DNA of 64,000 nucleotides from Acholoe squamosa (Eukaryota; Annelida; Polychaeta; Phyllodocida; Polynoidae), in NCBI GenBank assembly GCA_949317995.1, contig OX439039.1, positions 73,046,002 to 73,110,001 of the forward strand, given 5' to 3'. The translations under genes and the position numbers were made by a program. Shown in pieces: positions 1 through 11,645 of the stretch (its first letter is position 1; the number at the start of each line of letters is the position of its first letter). Below the pieces are notes generated by a model. That model was not told the DNA's origin and ran no database searches. It saw only the letters and a program-made list of their open reading frames with translations.

Positions 1-1039
1 GTTTCAATTTACATGACATGCAAATAAAGTGCCCCAGACATGTTCTGATTTACGCATGTACAGTTGACCTAATTTGCCTTGTACAAAGATGTTTGCATAA
101 CACCACGTAAATTATATGCAGGTCATTTGAAACTAGCCATATTCAGAGTTCTTAACTTAGACTCTAGACGTTACTGTACTAGCATGATTAACCACAGTGC
201 CCAGCACAAGCACAAAGAGCTGTGCATTTAAAGTTTGCTTTGAAGCACTTGCAGCATCATTTACATCCAGTGTGCATCAGTTTGTAAGGCGCCTTACTGG
301 CTTGGGGAAGTTCTGTCCATTTATATATATTTGCTCCATTGTGCTGGTGATGGTTACTCAGTTTGCATTACAATATGTAACAATAAGATTCAAATATTGT
401 TGTCACTTCTGGAAATACATACCAAATTTTCCATAGGGCTTTCTTACTGAAAACGTTTGCCATTTCCAAATGCAATGAGCAACTACTCAGCTACTTAAGA
501 GCTGTTTACAGGTCATTTGTAGTTTTCTTTGTAGATCAGTAAATTATGAACATAAGATGAAATATTTTAACATTACTAGATTTTGTCAATAGGATTTCTA
601 TAGGGGTTGTATCTGAAACCCATTACAATACATGACAAGATACAGTTACGGCTGTACCTCTCAGTGGGCCGGGCTGAGGGTTACAGAGAGCGCTGTCAAT
701 TTCCCTCTGGTCTTGTAGATTTTAACTAATTGTTTGGCCTTGATAGGTATGGTCCACCTATGTCTAGTCCAAAGAAGGCACGCTACCAGTGGCTGTCTTG
801 ATTATGTGAGGTGAAATTGACAACTGGGTAACTAAAGCTATGGCTAGACCAATTAACAGTTTCACCCATCGGGGCAAAGGATCAAAGTGATCCAATGTGT
901 AGAATTGAAATACAATTTAGAAAATTATGAAGCTACATACAGAATTTGAGTTTAATCCATGCAGTATCAAGTTCATGGTAAGTAGAATACAAACAACCTC
1001 ATTTTCCCAAAGCTTTAAAACCTAAACCCACAACATCAG
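1..1039. other. no gene recognised
   Basis: AT-rich sequence with only short chance open frames. No splice-bounded exon, RNA gene or bounded transposon was recognised on either strand. Confidence 0.5.
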
Positions 1040-1984
1040 TACCCATGGGTATTGCAGGCTGAACTAGACAGGATAATACCTGTCTAATGTCAAAATGTAT
1101 GATTCAATACTGATCGCAAAAGTAACCTACATAATGAGACATCAACATTGCATATCTCTTGAAATGTAAAAGTATGTAACAAAGTATGTCTGGACCAAAA
1201 CTGCTGATTCTATCGCAGAGAGGAGTGTGTGACTTAAATAAAGACAACAATATGCGAATTATGCAAATGGGGCAGAAATTGGTCAAATCATGTAACGTTA
1301 CAAAAAGGGATTGTTAAAACACACATAGGGCTTGAAATAGTTCATTAATACAATAGAAAACTACACAAGTTAATGCCTGTTAGGTACTTAATGTATATTT
1401 CCATTGTTGTCATCTGACCTAGTTAAGGTAATAAAAACTGACCTGAAACATAAAAAGTTGGCATGGCATCAATCCTGAAATGTAAAAGTATATCATAAAG
1501 TATGTCTGGACCAAGACTGCTGATATTATCAGAAAAAGAAATATGTGACCTTTATTAATGACATAAATATGCAAATTATGCAAATGAGGTAGAAATAGGT
1601 CAAATCATGTAAATCTAGCAATAGGGATTATCAAAGCACAAATATAGCCAGCAATAGTTCATTAATACAATACAAAATGGCACAGGTCAATGCCTGTTTT
1701 CATTTGATCTAATTAATGTTGTCAAAACTGACCCCAAAAAAACAAAAAATAAACAGTATGGCACCCATCCTGAAATGAAAAAGTAATTATAAAGTATGTC
1801 TGGACCAGAACTGCTGATTTTGTCACAAAAAGAAAACTATGATCCATATTAGTTTTATTACATTATTAGGGACATATATGCAAATGAGGTAGAAATAGGT
1901 CAAATCATAAAATCATAGATAAATAAAACCATAGTGTTGTAGATTTTAATACAATAGTAGAGAATAGTCCTGTGAGATATGGCG
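1040..1984. repeat. degenerate tandem array, units about 295-316 bp
   Basis: The phrase AAGTATGTCTGGACCA recurs at 1182, 1498 and 1792, each time after a 'CCTGAAATG..AAAAGTA' context and followed by 'CTGCTGAT' and 'ATGCAAATTATGCAAATGAGG'-like text. Spacing is 316 and 294 bp. A fourth unit continues at about 3075-3260 (same phrase at 3211, GGCCCA variant) after an inserted block. Units have clearly diverged. No coding potential is seen. Confidence 0.75.
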
Positions 1985-3066
1985 CGGCGACTTGTAATCT
2001 TGTGTCTAGTTTCAGTTGGTGAGACAGATAGGGCATACTATCATCTGGGCTTTTGGTAGTATATAGCATAAATTCAACCTGAACTACCCACAGCAGCTAA
2101 GTACTAATAGTCTGTAGACTGTCCATTCTGCATGCACCTCACTCAGCTGCCACAGGGACCTGTCTTATTCAATGTTCAATGCCATAGTCAACAGGTGTGT
2201 CATTATGAGTGTACACTGTCTCAGATTGCCAGGAGCCTGCTCTGCCTGCCCACCCCCCCTCCCACACACACACACCCAACTGTCAATCACTTGTAATAGT
2301 CTGTACCTCATCACGGGCCAGTGGTCAGCAAACCGGCCAGATCACTCCACCTCTCTATAAAGGGGGAGCACAGTGTAAGTAACTCGGTGTACATACATGT
2401 TTTCAGTGTTCCACAAAATCGTTTATATAATGAAAGGAGTAATCAAATTAATCTTTCATCTTCAATAGTAGATACATATTCTGAGATAGCATTATTTCAA
2501 TGTAAACTAAAAATTTTACACAGAAAAGAATGTAGCAGTTCCACAAGGTGGCCTTACACTTCAACCTCCTCTGATTTACAAAAATGCACATAAAATTATG
2601 GCAACACACACTTTAGCACTGATTTCCCCATAGAGATCTTTGACAGTGAATACTTTGTTCAAATACAAAAAATATGATCCAATTGTACCATAACCCACTG
2701 AGATAAAACCTGTACTACATATATATAGTAGTTTCAAAACGAACAATTCTAAAACAAAGGCTACAGGGATGCATTTCTGAATCTTAAAATGCTCTAATGC
2801 TATCTGCCATAGGGCTCCAAATGATGAAATGTCTTATCTGCGAATAAAATCAAAAGTATGAGATATATTCTGAAAATTCCTTCACTGATAAGTAAAGTTC
2901 ACACACTGTTGTTATTACATTAGAATAGTGAGCAGGAATAGTCCATAGCAGAGGAGCCACAAACAAAAATAGATTGCAAGGCCTCCCTATCCTTTACACC
3001 GTGGCGACTGTGAACCATACACTAGTCTACTCATCTCACGAGTAGTACTCACTAGTCGCCGCGCTA
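1984..3066. mobile_element. possible inverted-repeat element inside the tandem array
   Basis: GCGCGGCGACTTGT near 1983-1996 is the reverse complement, with one mismatch, of ACTAGTCGCCGCGC near 3051-3064. The block separates the third and fourth array units, as an insertion would. No transposase was seen, and no clear target-site duplication could be fixed. Ends are approximate. Confidence 0.4.
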
Positions 3067-3260
3067 AAAACAAAATGACACAGGTTAATGTCAGTTAAAT
3101 ACTAATGTGTATTTCCATTTTTTTATTTGACCTAAATGAGGTCATCGAAAGTGACCAAAAAAATAGGAAATCACCATGGTACCCATCCTGAAATGAAAAA
3201 GTACATTACAAAGTATGTCTGGCCCAAATCTGTTGCTTCTATCACAAAAGGAACGATTAG
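3067..3260. repeat. fourth unit of the 1-kb-region tandem array
   Basis: It resumes with 'AAAATGACACAGGTTAATG', matching 'AAAATGGCACAGGTCAATG' at about 1674, and carries the AAGTATGTCTGG phrase at 3211. It is the downstream continuation of the array that starts near 1040. Confidence 0.65.
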
Positions 3261-4677
3261 AACTCTATTAGAATTTGAAAGAACCCTTATTCACGGGGTG
3301 AGGGTCAATGTAAATTCATGAAGCGAAGTTAGGGAAGACTTTTCAGTGTTCTACCGTTGTGGACCAGCTCCTTTCCCGTGTATTTATCCTTTATTTTATT
3401 TTTTTTGTGTGTGGGGGGGGGCTGGGCATGTCCTCTAATCTTTGTCCTTATACTGCCCGGCTGATATAGTCCCAGCTGATGTATAGTGATGCTACACAAT
3501 AGATAGACATATACAAAGGAGAGAAAAAAAAACTACCATAAACCACTAAGTACAAACTGCATAAGCCACACCCTAACTTTGGGAGAACATAAGCCACGCC
3601 TGAGGACATGAAAGGTTGCCATTTCCCAATTACTATAATAGTCTAACTATAATTTCGCATATAAGCCACTTCCTTGTTTCAGGAAGACTATAAAAAAAAG
3701 TATATTGTAGCCGCCTCTGAAACGGTGTATGAGCTGAAGCTTATATGCAGCATTTTACCATGTCTGAGTATAATGGAACCAGACCTATAGATGCAATCAA
3801 TGTGTCTCTGTAGGGGAGTCATTTTGGTAAAATGGGAGGATGATGGGATGGTCCAACGTGTTTCCTGGAGCATGTTGCTCCTATGGTAAAAAGAGCTTTT
3901 TAGTAGGTACCCTCTTTTCAAAAGAAGTCACGCTCTGCTTCACCATTCAACTTGCACTCACCACATTAGTCTGAAAAGTCACCTGCCTTGTTTAAAACAG
4001 AGCTGCACTATCAGGTACCTACTCATGTCACACACTCTATAGTATATTATACTGACTGACTTCTCCCAACTAGGTACCTACTCAAATCCCCTATTTTGAG
4101 CACCGTACTTGAATGTCCACTTGTGAGCAATAAAAGGGACAAGTCATAGCTACATGAAAAGAAAGGACTGGAAACAAGGGCATTTTTAGCCAGCTCTTCC
4201 TTTTACTATAGGAGCAACACCCTCCAGTCCTCTATGATTGTGCTATGTAATGAGAGACATTCTTTAAAGGTGAATATTGCATAAATGTATCATGCCCAAT
4301 TGGTCGTCATAATGTGTGAGTGCAACCCTGTAAGGATGGCATGCAATCATCATGCCGTAACTACTGGGTTTGTAAATGAGAAAGAATAAGAAAGAAAACC
4401 TGACCAAACCTCATAATAGTATGAACAAAAACCCCATATCCTACCTCATAGGCTTACATCAGACCAGTATGGTAGTGGGATAGGGGGTTGGTGGACCTCA
4501 ATTCAAAATTAAAAGTCACAAAAAACAATGATTAGGCGTTAGTGAACTGAAGCCAATGACCAAATGTGACTGGGTCCCCTGCCTCTCCCCCCAAAAAAAA
4601 GCCCAAGAAAAAAAGAACTTACAAGAGATATTCCACTTGATGTGCAACACGGTTGATACATGATTTGTTTAACTCAC
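3261..4677. other. no gene recognised
   Basis: Short fragments resembling the 'ATAAGCCAC' repeat class occur near 3560-3680. I see no exon, tRNA or bounded element in the rest. Confidence 0.45.
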
Positions 4678-4755
4678 CTGAACCGGTGTCTACCAATACC
4701 AGTGCCAGCTGAAGAATCCCACCTGAATGAAAAAGTGCATTTTGAAAAGGTGCAT
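4678..4755 (-). pseudogene. broken copy of the channel gene's first exon
   Basis: On the minus strand this aligns with the possible signal-peptide exon at 13097-13160. Both have ATGCACTTTT, then CTTCAGCTG-CACTG-TAT, then a GTTCAG|GT donor. The similarity extends upstream on both copies (about 4760-4915 versus 13161-13320), so promoter-side sequence was duplicated too. A 1-nt deletion shifts the ATG out of frame with the hydrophobic stretch (ILQLALVLVDTGS), and I found no in-frame replacement ATG. No transmembrane exons were found below 4.6 kb. It is probably a decayed tandem copy, though both could be fragments of one dispersed repeat. Confidence 0.5.
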
Positions 4756-4915
4756 TTTGAAGAAATCAGTGAAACTCGAGAGGATGGTCTCAAGTTTACT
4801 ATACGAAAATGTATTGGCCGCCTAGAACCAGAACTGGCTGTCTCCAATCCATCACAGTGTCCAGCTTTAGTGATGTTGTGGTACCAGTGGTATGTGTCAT
4901 AGCTTCACTACATAG

Positions 4916-5547
4916 GGTACATCGCCCCTGACTCGACCACTAGACCCCTTGGTACCTTATGTGGACAACTAATAGACCCTAAAAACTGTGTTTTATAAAT
5001 CCTTTATCCATAATCCTTGATACAGGAGTATAAGACCAAGTAATGGTGCATTGCATACCTGTTTTTTCTTAAAGTTATAAGTTATAGTACCTATTATACA
5101 GTGGTTAACATAATATGTTTTGTTTACTTTTTACCTAGAATGTGTGCTGGTGTTCAGAGAGTTGACCTCCTACTACCCCTTACTGTGGTTCCTAGTCATA
5201 ACACACATTCAAATTTATGATTGATTCCTTGTATGTACCTTCTGTCATATACAATACGAGGCTAGTTATACAATATATTCATTTATTTTATGTCATTTCA
5301 GGGATTTATTTCCACATAGTTAGTGGTACCCTATGTCAACCACCAACAGTGTGATGACTGAACCACTGAAAGTGTGTGGCAAATTATATACAAATCTATG
5401 TAGTTACAGGCCCACTCAGGCAGAACACCACTGACCTATTATTATCAGTACCTTTCTACACATGCAAACAGTTAAGGTAAGAGTGGTTGAGTCATGGTAC
5501 CAACTCTAGTCTAACATGGCTGGCAATTTTGATAGGCATGTTCTGCC
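4916..5547. other. no gene recognised
   Basis: No coding exon, repeat boundary or RNA structure was recognised between the broken first exon and the MITE at 5551. Confidence 0.4.
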
Positions 5548-5550
5548 TAA

Positions 5551-6178
5551 AGGCGAAATCCCACTACATGAAAAATGGGTCTGAAATGTCTGTGATTCTA
5601 GATATCAGCAACATTGGACTCTTGCCAATTTCCTAAATCACAAGGGTACTCACTGCACTTCTTACCACTCCAAATCCGACTATAGCTGATAGTAGCAGGG
5701 GAATCTCTGTGATTTTCATTACTGCATTGATGAGTTGCTAAAATGATTCACAGAGATAGAGTATTTGATATTAAAATCACAGTTGTCTCTGACTATTTTC
5801 TATGGTTTGCAATGGTCTCCTGCATAGCATAAACAAATGTAGCTTGCATAAATCACAAGCAGAACCCCATTATGATTGTAGTATATGGAACTTGGCTCCT
5901 GATTTATCAAAGACACACCTCTTCTGATTTCCTAGAACTGTTGTTTTCCTCTAAATCACAGGGATTTTGAGTCTATCACAGAGATTTCAAGCCCTTTGTG
6001 AAGAAAATATCAAAAAGTTTTGATGTACTATACTTCCTAAATACCAGCACTATGACAGGGATTCTTAGCCTTTATAGGTCTTCCCTAGACAATATTACCA
6101 CCCCAATATCAGCTAAGCACCCACATATCCTATTTCACAACGATTTCCTGACCATTTTCACGTTGTGGGATTTGGCCT
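5551..6178 (+). mobile_element. Harbinger-like MITE, copy A (628 bp)
   Basis: The terminal inverted repeats are AGGCGAAATCCCACTACATG on the left and, read inwards from the right, AGGCCAAATCCCACAACGTG. Both ends are flanked by TAA (5548-5550 and 6179-6181), a 3-bp TWA-type target duplication typical of PIF/Harbinger elements. No transposase is encoded, so it is non-autonomous. It is an inverted near-duplicate of 10044-10670 (627 bp). The short open frame at its 3' end is a shadow of the repeat. The superfamily is inferred from target-site size and sequence. Confidence 0.88.
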
Positions 6179-6181
6179 TAA

Positions 6182-7775
6182 TATGATATCTAAATATGAA
6201 ATGTTACATATGGATTGTAACCTCAATGATGCCACCAATGGTATCAAGTAGTGATGAGGTCAGTTGAGGTTTCCTTCTACATGAAATATCTTGGCAAAGT
6301 CAATGCCATATGGTATTTTAGAGAGAAGTCAAGTGGTAGAGTCAGGGGCGACTTACCCTGGGTACTGACCGTGAGCCGACCATGTATCTTGAAAACTACA
6401 CCCCATCTTATTGCCCATTCAAATCAGCGTGGTGCTGTGAAAGTTGGATGACATGCATTGGTTCAACCAGTTTGCTATGTTTATACAGTTCCAAACTGAC
6501 TCAAATGGCCGATAAGTGGGGTGGACCTACCACGGTGTGTGGTTGGCTCAAGGCTAATCTGCCTTACTAGAGAGCACCAGTGTCATGTTTATAGAGGGTT
6601 GAAGAAACCGGTGGTCTTCATACTCTGACATCCTGTACCATATACACGGGAAAGGAACACCCGAATTGACCCCTCCTCTCCCACCAATCCTCTCTCAATG
6701 AACAATAAATGCCACCTCTGGAGGGGACTTCTCAAGATGGACTGTACACAGCCACCAAGATTTGAAACCCTCGAAATCAGAGTGGTTGATCATAGGTAGT
6801 GCTCTATGACTGCCCTGTACAATCAGGACTTGTTGTCGTAATTACATAGCATTTGGTAGGGCAGCAGTTGTGTCAGTAAAATCATTAGTAACCACTAGGT
6901 GTTTTAATGTAATGGTCTTAGAGTAAGGGATCCTACTACGATTCCAATGGGCCTAATCGAACCATCTTGAAAAACGACTTCTTGTCATGCTTGTTTCAAT
7001 TTCAAGGAAGGTTACAGGGACTTGATGATGTATTTGCACAACAACAATGTAGTTTTTATGAAAAATGGTTAATTATCAGTGCAAGTATGTTCGCTAGTAT
7101 TATATATGTGTATGCCTCACAAACATCTGTACCATAAAAGTTGTACAACATTACTTACCTACATTTTCCCTGTATCAGGTTTGATTATGTATGAATTTCC
7201 AAATCTTTACTTGATGTATACATTCAGGGCAGGAATAATCTACCAGAATCACTAAGTCATGGGTTGGTATAATTATTGTGTACCTTTCTTGAATGTCATA
7301 GATACATAAAGAGTGAGCAATAGTCTTTTTATTGCCAAAATACCTCAGTTCACTCCTGTAAAATAATAATGCCTTCTATGACTCCTCATAAAGTGAGAAT
7401 ATGCAAGTGAATACTCAATTTTGGCTATTTCTGCCAAGCCTGGAGTGGATTCGACTCTCCCTGTCGATTAAAACTCTTTCAAAACTAATTATGAGACAAA
7501 ATGACCAAAGAATTTTCAATCATAATGTTGCTGAACATCGAAACACATGGTTACGTCATTAAGCAATATACTTAAAGAACACCATGGCAATACTTCTTTT
7601 TTTTAATCACTCACAATAACAATACAGGAAATGCTGTGGTCTAGCCAATCAATTTCCGATGGAGCATCCTTGTGGAATATTGTTCCTGGATATTGAGGAA
7701 ACACGTTGACCTGCATAAAAAGAACATAGTGAGAGCAAACTACAACAAGAATCAATTATGAGGTGCTAGAGAAAC
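6182..7775. other. no gene recognised; one diverged dispersed repeat
   Basis: About 6785-6945 resembles 60235-60395: both carry 'TGTACAATCAG', 'TAATTACATAG', 'AGGGCAG' and 'TTAGAGT.AGGGAT' in the same order. Nothing coding was identified in the remainder. Confidence 0.45.
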
Positions 7776-7777
7776 TA

Positions 7778-9946
7778 CCCAGCAAATTGGAGTCAGTGTG
7801 AGTCATAATGAGCTGCTATGTGTGAGCACCTTTCGGGTTATAACACCAGTGCGACAGCTCATGTCACAAGATGTCAATACTCACACTGTTTGACTCATTA
7901 TGACACTTAGTGACTCATCTCCACAAGACATAATGTGGCACAAGTGTGAGCATGTGTCAGTCTGTGTCAGTAGTCACACAGTGTGACACATAGTGACTCA
8001 TTTCCTAACCCATTTGAGCTAACATTGCGTCAGTATGTGCCAGTATGGGTGAGTAGTCACAGGGATTGACGCATAGTGACTCATTTCCTTATTTGCGTGA
8101 GGTGACACTGAGTGAGCATGAGCCAGTCTGTGTGAGTAGTCACACGGACTGACCCATAGTGACTCATCTTTCAAAAGATAGGTATTGACACTTGAGTGAA
8201 CATGGGTCACTATGTGTCAGTACTCACCCGCAGTGACTCAAAATGGCATCAGTGTCAGTATGAAGAGACTGGGAAAATTGTATAGTTCCACTATATACTT
8301 GCACTTTGGGTTTGGGCCAAATTAGGGAATTGCTGTTTCTATTGATGCTGCCTTATAAATCAAAGTGTTTATAGATGATATCTATCAATATGTATATAGG
8401 GAATATAATGGTGACTGAAAACATGGGTTTATATTCTCTTTTGGTGTATTTTAAGACAATTTTCTTTGTCTATGGGAGATAACACTGAGTTTCAATTATC
8501 AACCTCCTATGTGGTATTCAGGCTTACATTAGTCTTGGTGTAGTAATTCCTTGAAAGTATGGTGCATGCTGCCCAAGGTGATGCCATATTACCATGGGAA
8601 ACAGGTAAGAATTCATAATATGAGGTGAATTATAATGTTGTTTTGGGTGATAATAGGAGGAAAGTGCCTCACTTCAACAAACACAACAGGTTCTGACACA
8701 TGCGTCAGTATGCGTCACTATGTGTCAATACTCACACATATTCACACACCTTGACTCACAGTGACCCATCCTGAAATTTTCTCTCCAGGAAGTACCTGAC
8801 ACATGTGTGACCATGCATCAGTGCTGCGTCAGTATTGTGTCTGATTGGTTGATTTCAAACTCCTGGTCCCTCATTGGTCCATTTCAAAGTTCCCGCTCTT
8901 TTCTTGGTTTCTTTGTTCTCAGTATTTCACAACACACAGACACAGAACAGCAAGGAGAGAAGACAAGGTGGGTAATCCTACAGTCCTACAGAACTCCAAG
9001 TAACCTACAGTAATATATCATGGTATCTTCTTTTGTGCCCACTTTAATCTTTAGAGTCTCTTACAGTCAGTATTGATACAGTTGATATAGCATATGTCAG
9101 TAACTTGCAGGTTTGGGGGCCTGGGAGAGTGGTGGACTAGGTTGTGGTCAGTTTGAGGGGCAAGAATTTTATTTTTGTTTCGGGGGGGGGGGGGGGGATT
9201 TTGTCTCCAAATAATTTTATCTTCCCCTGCCCCCATTAAAGGTCAGCTCATTCAGGGAGAGGGTATGTACTTGGCTCAGGGGAAAATTCTAGCCCCCCCC
9301 TCCAAAATGATAATATCTCACAACATATTTTGGAGGGAGGGGAGGAGGTGAGGAGGGTAAAAAATCTTGTGCTGATTATATTAAAGGTATTTGTGTAATG
9401 CATTATTGAACTTAAATGTTTAATTTTTATTTGACAGGCACAAAGAAGGTATTTTGAGGAATGGAAAAAGTGAACAAAGGAATCTACAGGAAACCCTTCC
9501 ATGGACATAGATATGCAGCTCAATTGATGACATTGATTCAGAATAAAAATGAATGCAGAATAAAGTCATACCCCAACCCCCCCCCTCCCCCAATCCCTAT
9601 CCCAGGGGAAAAAACCTGACGCATTTGTCAGGATGAGTCAGTATGTGTTATAGCCCAGGTGTCAGTATGAGTGTGCATGTGCCATGACACACATGTCAGG
9701 CCTGAGTCAATATGCGTTATAGCTCAGGTGTTAGTATGAGTGTTGATTTGCCATGACGCATGTGTCAGGCCTGAGTCAGTATGTGTTATAGCCCAGGTGT
9801 CAGTATGGGTTTGCATGTGCCATGACACATGTGTCAGCATGCGTCAGTATGGGTCATCAGTCACACCTGGTGGCGCATTTTTTTTCTATACAGCACCAGT
9901 GTGAGTACTCACACACAGTGACTCAGAATGACACCAATTTGCTGGG
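7778..9946. mobile_element. 2.17-kb inverted-repeat element rich in GTGACTCA motifs
   Basis: The ends are CCCAGCAAATTGGAGTCA (left) and TGACACCAATTTGCTGGG (right), inverted repeats with one mismatch, flanked by TA on both sides (7776-7777 and 9947-9948). Three internal blocks (about 7790-8260, 8690-8840 and 9610-9930) stutter through variants of GTCAGTATGTGTCAGTACTCACAC and TAGTGACTCAT on both strands. No transposase was recognised, so it is probably non-autonomous. A TA duplication would fit a mariner-like mover, but the TIR is not one I recognise. Poly-G and poly-C tracts lie near 9180 and 9580. Confidence 0.75.
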
Positions 9947-9949
9947 TAA

Positions 9950-11052
9950 AGGCCAAATCCCACAATGCGAAAATGACAATAGAATCCTTGTGATTTATGC
10001 ATGCAGTGTTCCTTAGCCAATATTGGAGGGTAATATTGTCTAAAGGCCAAATCCCACAATGTGAAAATGGTCAGGAAATCGTCGGGAAATAGGATATGTG
10101 GGTGCTTAGCCGATATTGAGGTGGTAATATCGTCTAAGTAAGACCTATAAAGGCTAAGAATCCCTGTCAAAGTGCTGGTATTTAGGGAGTGTAGTACATC
10201 AAATGCTTTTGATATTTTCTTCACAAAGGGCTTGAAATTTCTGTGATAGACTCAAAATCCCTGTGGTTAAGAGGAAAACAACAGTTTCTAGGAAATCAGA
10301 AGAGGTGTGTCTTTGATAAATCAGGGGCCAAGTTCCACATACTACAGTCATAATGGGGTTCTGCTTGTGATTTATACAAGCTACATTTGTTTATGCTATG
10401 CAGGAGACCATTGCAAACCACAGAAAATAGTCAGACAACTGTGATTTTAATATCAAATACTCTATCTCTGTGAATCATTCTAGCAACTCATCTGTGCAGT
10501 AATGAAAATCACAGAGATTCCCCTGCTACTATCAGCTATAATCAGATTTGGAGTGGTAAGAAGTGCAGTGAGTACCCTTGTGATTTAGGAAATTGGCAAG
10601 AGTCCAATGTTGCCGATATCCAGAATCACAGACATTTCAGACCCATTCTTCACGTAGTGGGATTTGGCCTTAAAGGAGGACTATAACGGCTGAGAAGCCT
10701 TGCCAAAGTCTTGATTTTTATAGAGTAGAACATATAAAATATTTTTGATATTTTCTTCAGAAATTGAATTTGTCTGAGGTCATGATTTACCAGCAAAGAG
10801 ATGTATTTCACAATGCTTTACTGCCCAATAACAGCAATTGAATCAAAATCACAGAGATCCAGCGGTCAAAAGCAGCAATAGAATCAAAATCACAGAGATG
10901 TACTGCCCAATATTGGCTAGCGGTGGGAATTAGAGTAGGGAGTAGTGGGGTGAGAACCCTTGTGATTTAGGAAATTGACAAGAGTCCATGACTGCCTATG
11001 TCCAGAATCACAGACATGTCAGACCCATTTTTCACGTAGTGGGATTTGCCCT
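9950..11052. mobile_element. outer Harbinger-like MITE, split by a nested copy
   Basis: The left part (9950-10043) begins AGGCCAAATCCCACAATG. The right part (10674-11052) ends CACGTAGTGGGATTTGCCCT. TAA flanks both outer ends (9947-9949 and 11053-11055). Copy B sits between them with its own TAA duplication. Removing it joins 'GGTAATATTGTC' to 'GGAGGACTATAACGGCTGAG', which matches the contiguous interior of the full-length copies. Without the insert the element is about 473 bp, so it also has internal deletions. Its right end overlaps the 3' end of the ion-channel frame (stop at 11032-11034). Confidence 0.85.
10044..10670 (-). mobile_element. Harbinger-like MITE, copy B (627 bp), nested
   Basis: It has TAA at 10041-10043 and 10671-10673, with TIRs AGGCCAAATCCCACAATG and CGTAGTGGGATTTGGCCT. 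It is the reverse-oriented near-duplicate of copy A, about 4.5 kb away. It inserted into an older member of its own family, so it is the younger element. There is no transposase. Confidence 0.88.
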
Positions 11053-11435
11053 TAACACTATTTCAGATATTGCTGCAATCATAAATAAACAGAAAAGGAT
11101 CCTGTCAGCAGCAGACATAATCTTCCTCCAACCACTCTCTGCACTGGTCTGATGATGTCGGGAAATCACCTGCACACAATCATCTGGAGTTGACACACCA
11201 ATTTTATCCTTCCCAATCTGAATGTTTTCAGTCTTATCTTAAATCCTATTTTCTGGATAGCCTGGCCTTCTTTGTGGACATCTTGAAAACGATGAAGACT
11301 CGATACCCTTGGCAATCTTTAGCAGCCAAGGTGGTGGGGTACCAAATTGAGACAGCCGGTAGTGGGTGTGAATTATGAAGACTGACCACATTATGGCAAC
11401 CATTGTCAAGGACATGTTGATAAGGAAGAGGATTG
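11032..11435 (-). CDS. channel exon: TM3, intracellular loop, TM4, stop
   Basis: The acceptor CTGTCTAG precedes 11435. The split codon joins T from the previous exon to CA, giving PLIS then ILFLINMSLTMVAIMWSVFI (TM3). HTHYRLSQFGTPPPWLLKIA follows, like the HHR..PPW segment after TM3 in nicotinic receptors. The same frame continues past one TAA (11239-11241) into GWRKIMSAADRILFCLF, the MA-helix/TM4 signature, and stops at TGA 11032-11034. A GT-AG intron at 11184-11306 (123 nt; donor AAGG|GTATCG, acceptor ACTCCAG|AT) would remove the TAA and keep phase, but its donor is weak. The loop is about 75 residues unspliced and about 35 if spliced. The last codons (ANPTT) and the stop fall in a MITE end. 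Confidence 0.78.
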
Positions 11436-11645
11436 CTAGACAGTTGGGAAAAAAAGTAAATTGCAAATCAGAATGAACAGTTGTGATAAAAGGAAACTTG
11501 GTAGGCCTACATATCATATCAAGGTTTTTAGGCATGTGCTTAATATTTATTGAGAAATAATAATAATATGAGTGTTCTTTAGATGAGATTCTATTTGATA
11601 TGGAAGTCAATTATGATTAGACAAAGCAAGACATCTCACACTTAC

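Noticed and set aside
4660-4902. 80-codon plus-strand frame with a duplicated VHFEK phrase
   Set aside because: It is antisense to the broken first-exon copy, whose similarity to 13.1 kb includes a minus-strand splice donor.
5998-6186. Similar open frames here (+) and at 9886-10224 (-), which look like a conserved protein
   Set aside because: Both lie at the same place in Harbinger-like MITE copies A and B. The similarity follows from the DNA repeat and includes the TIR, so it is not evidence of a gene.
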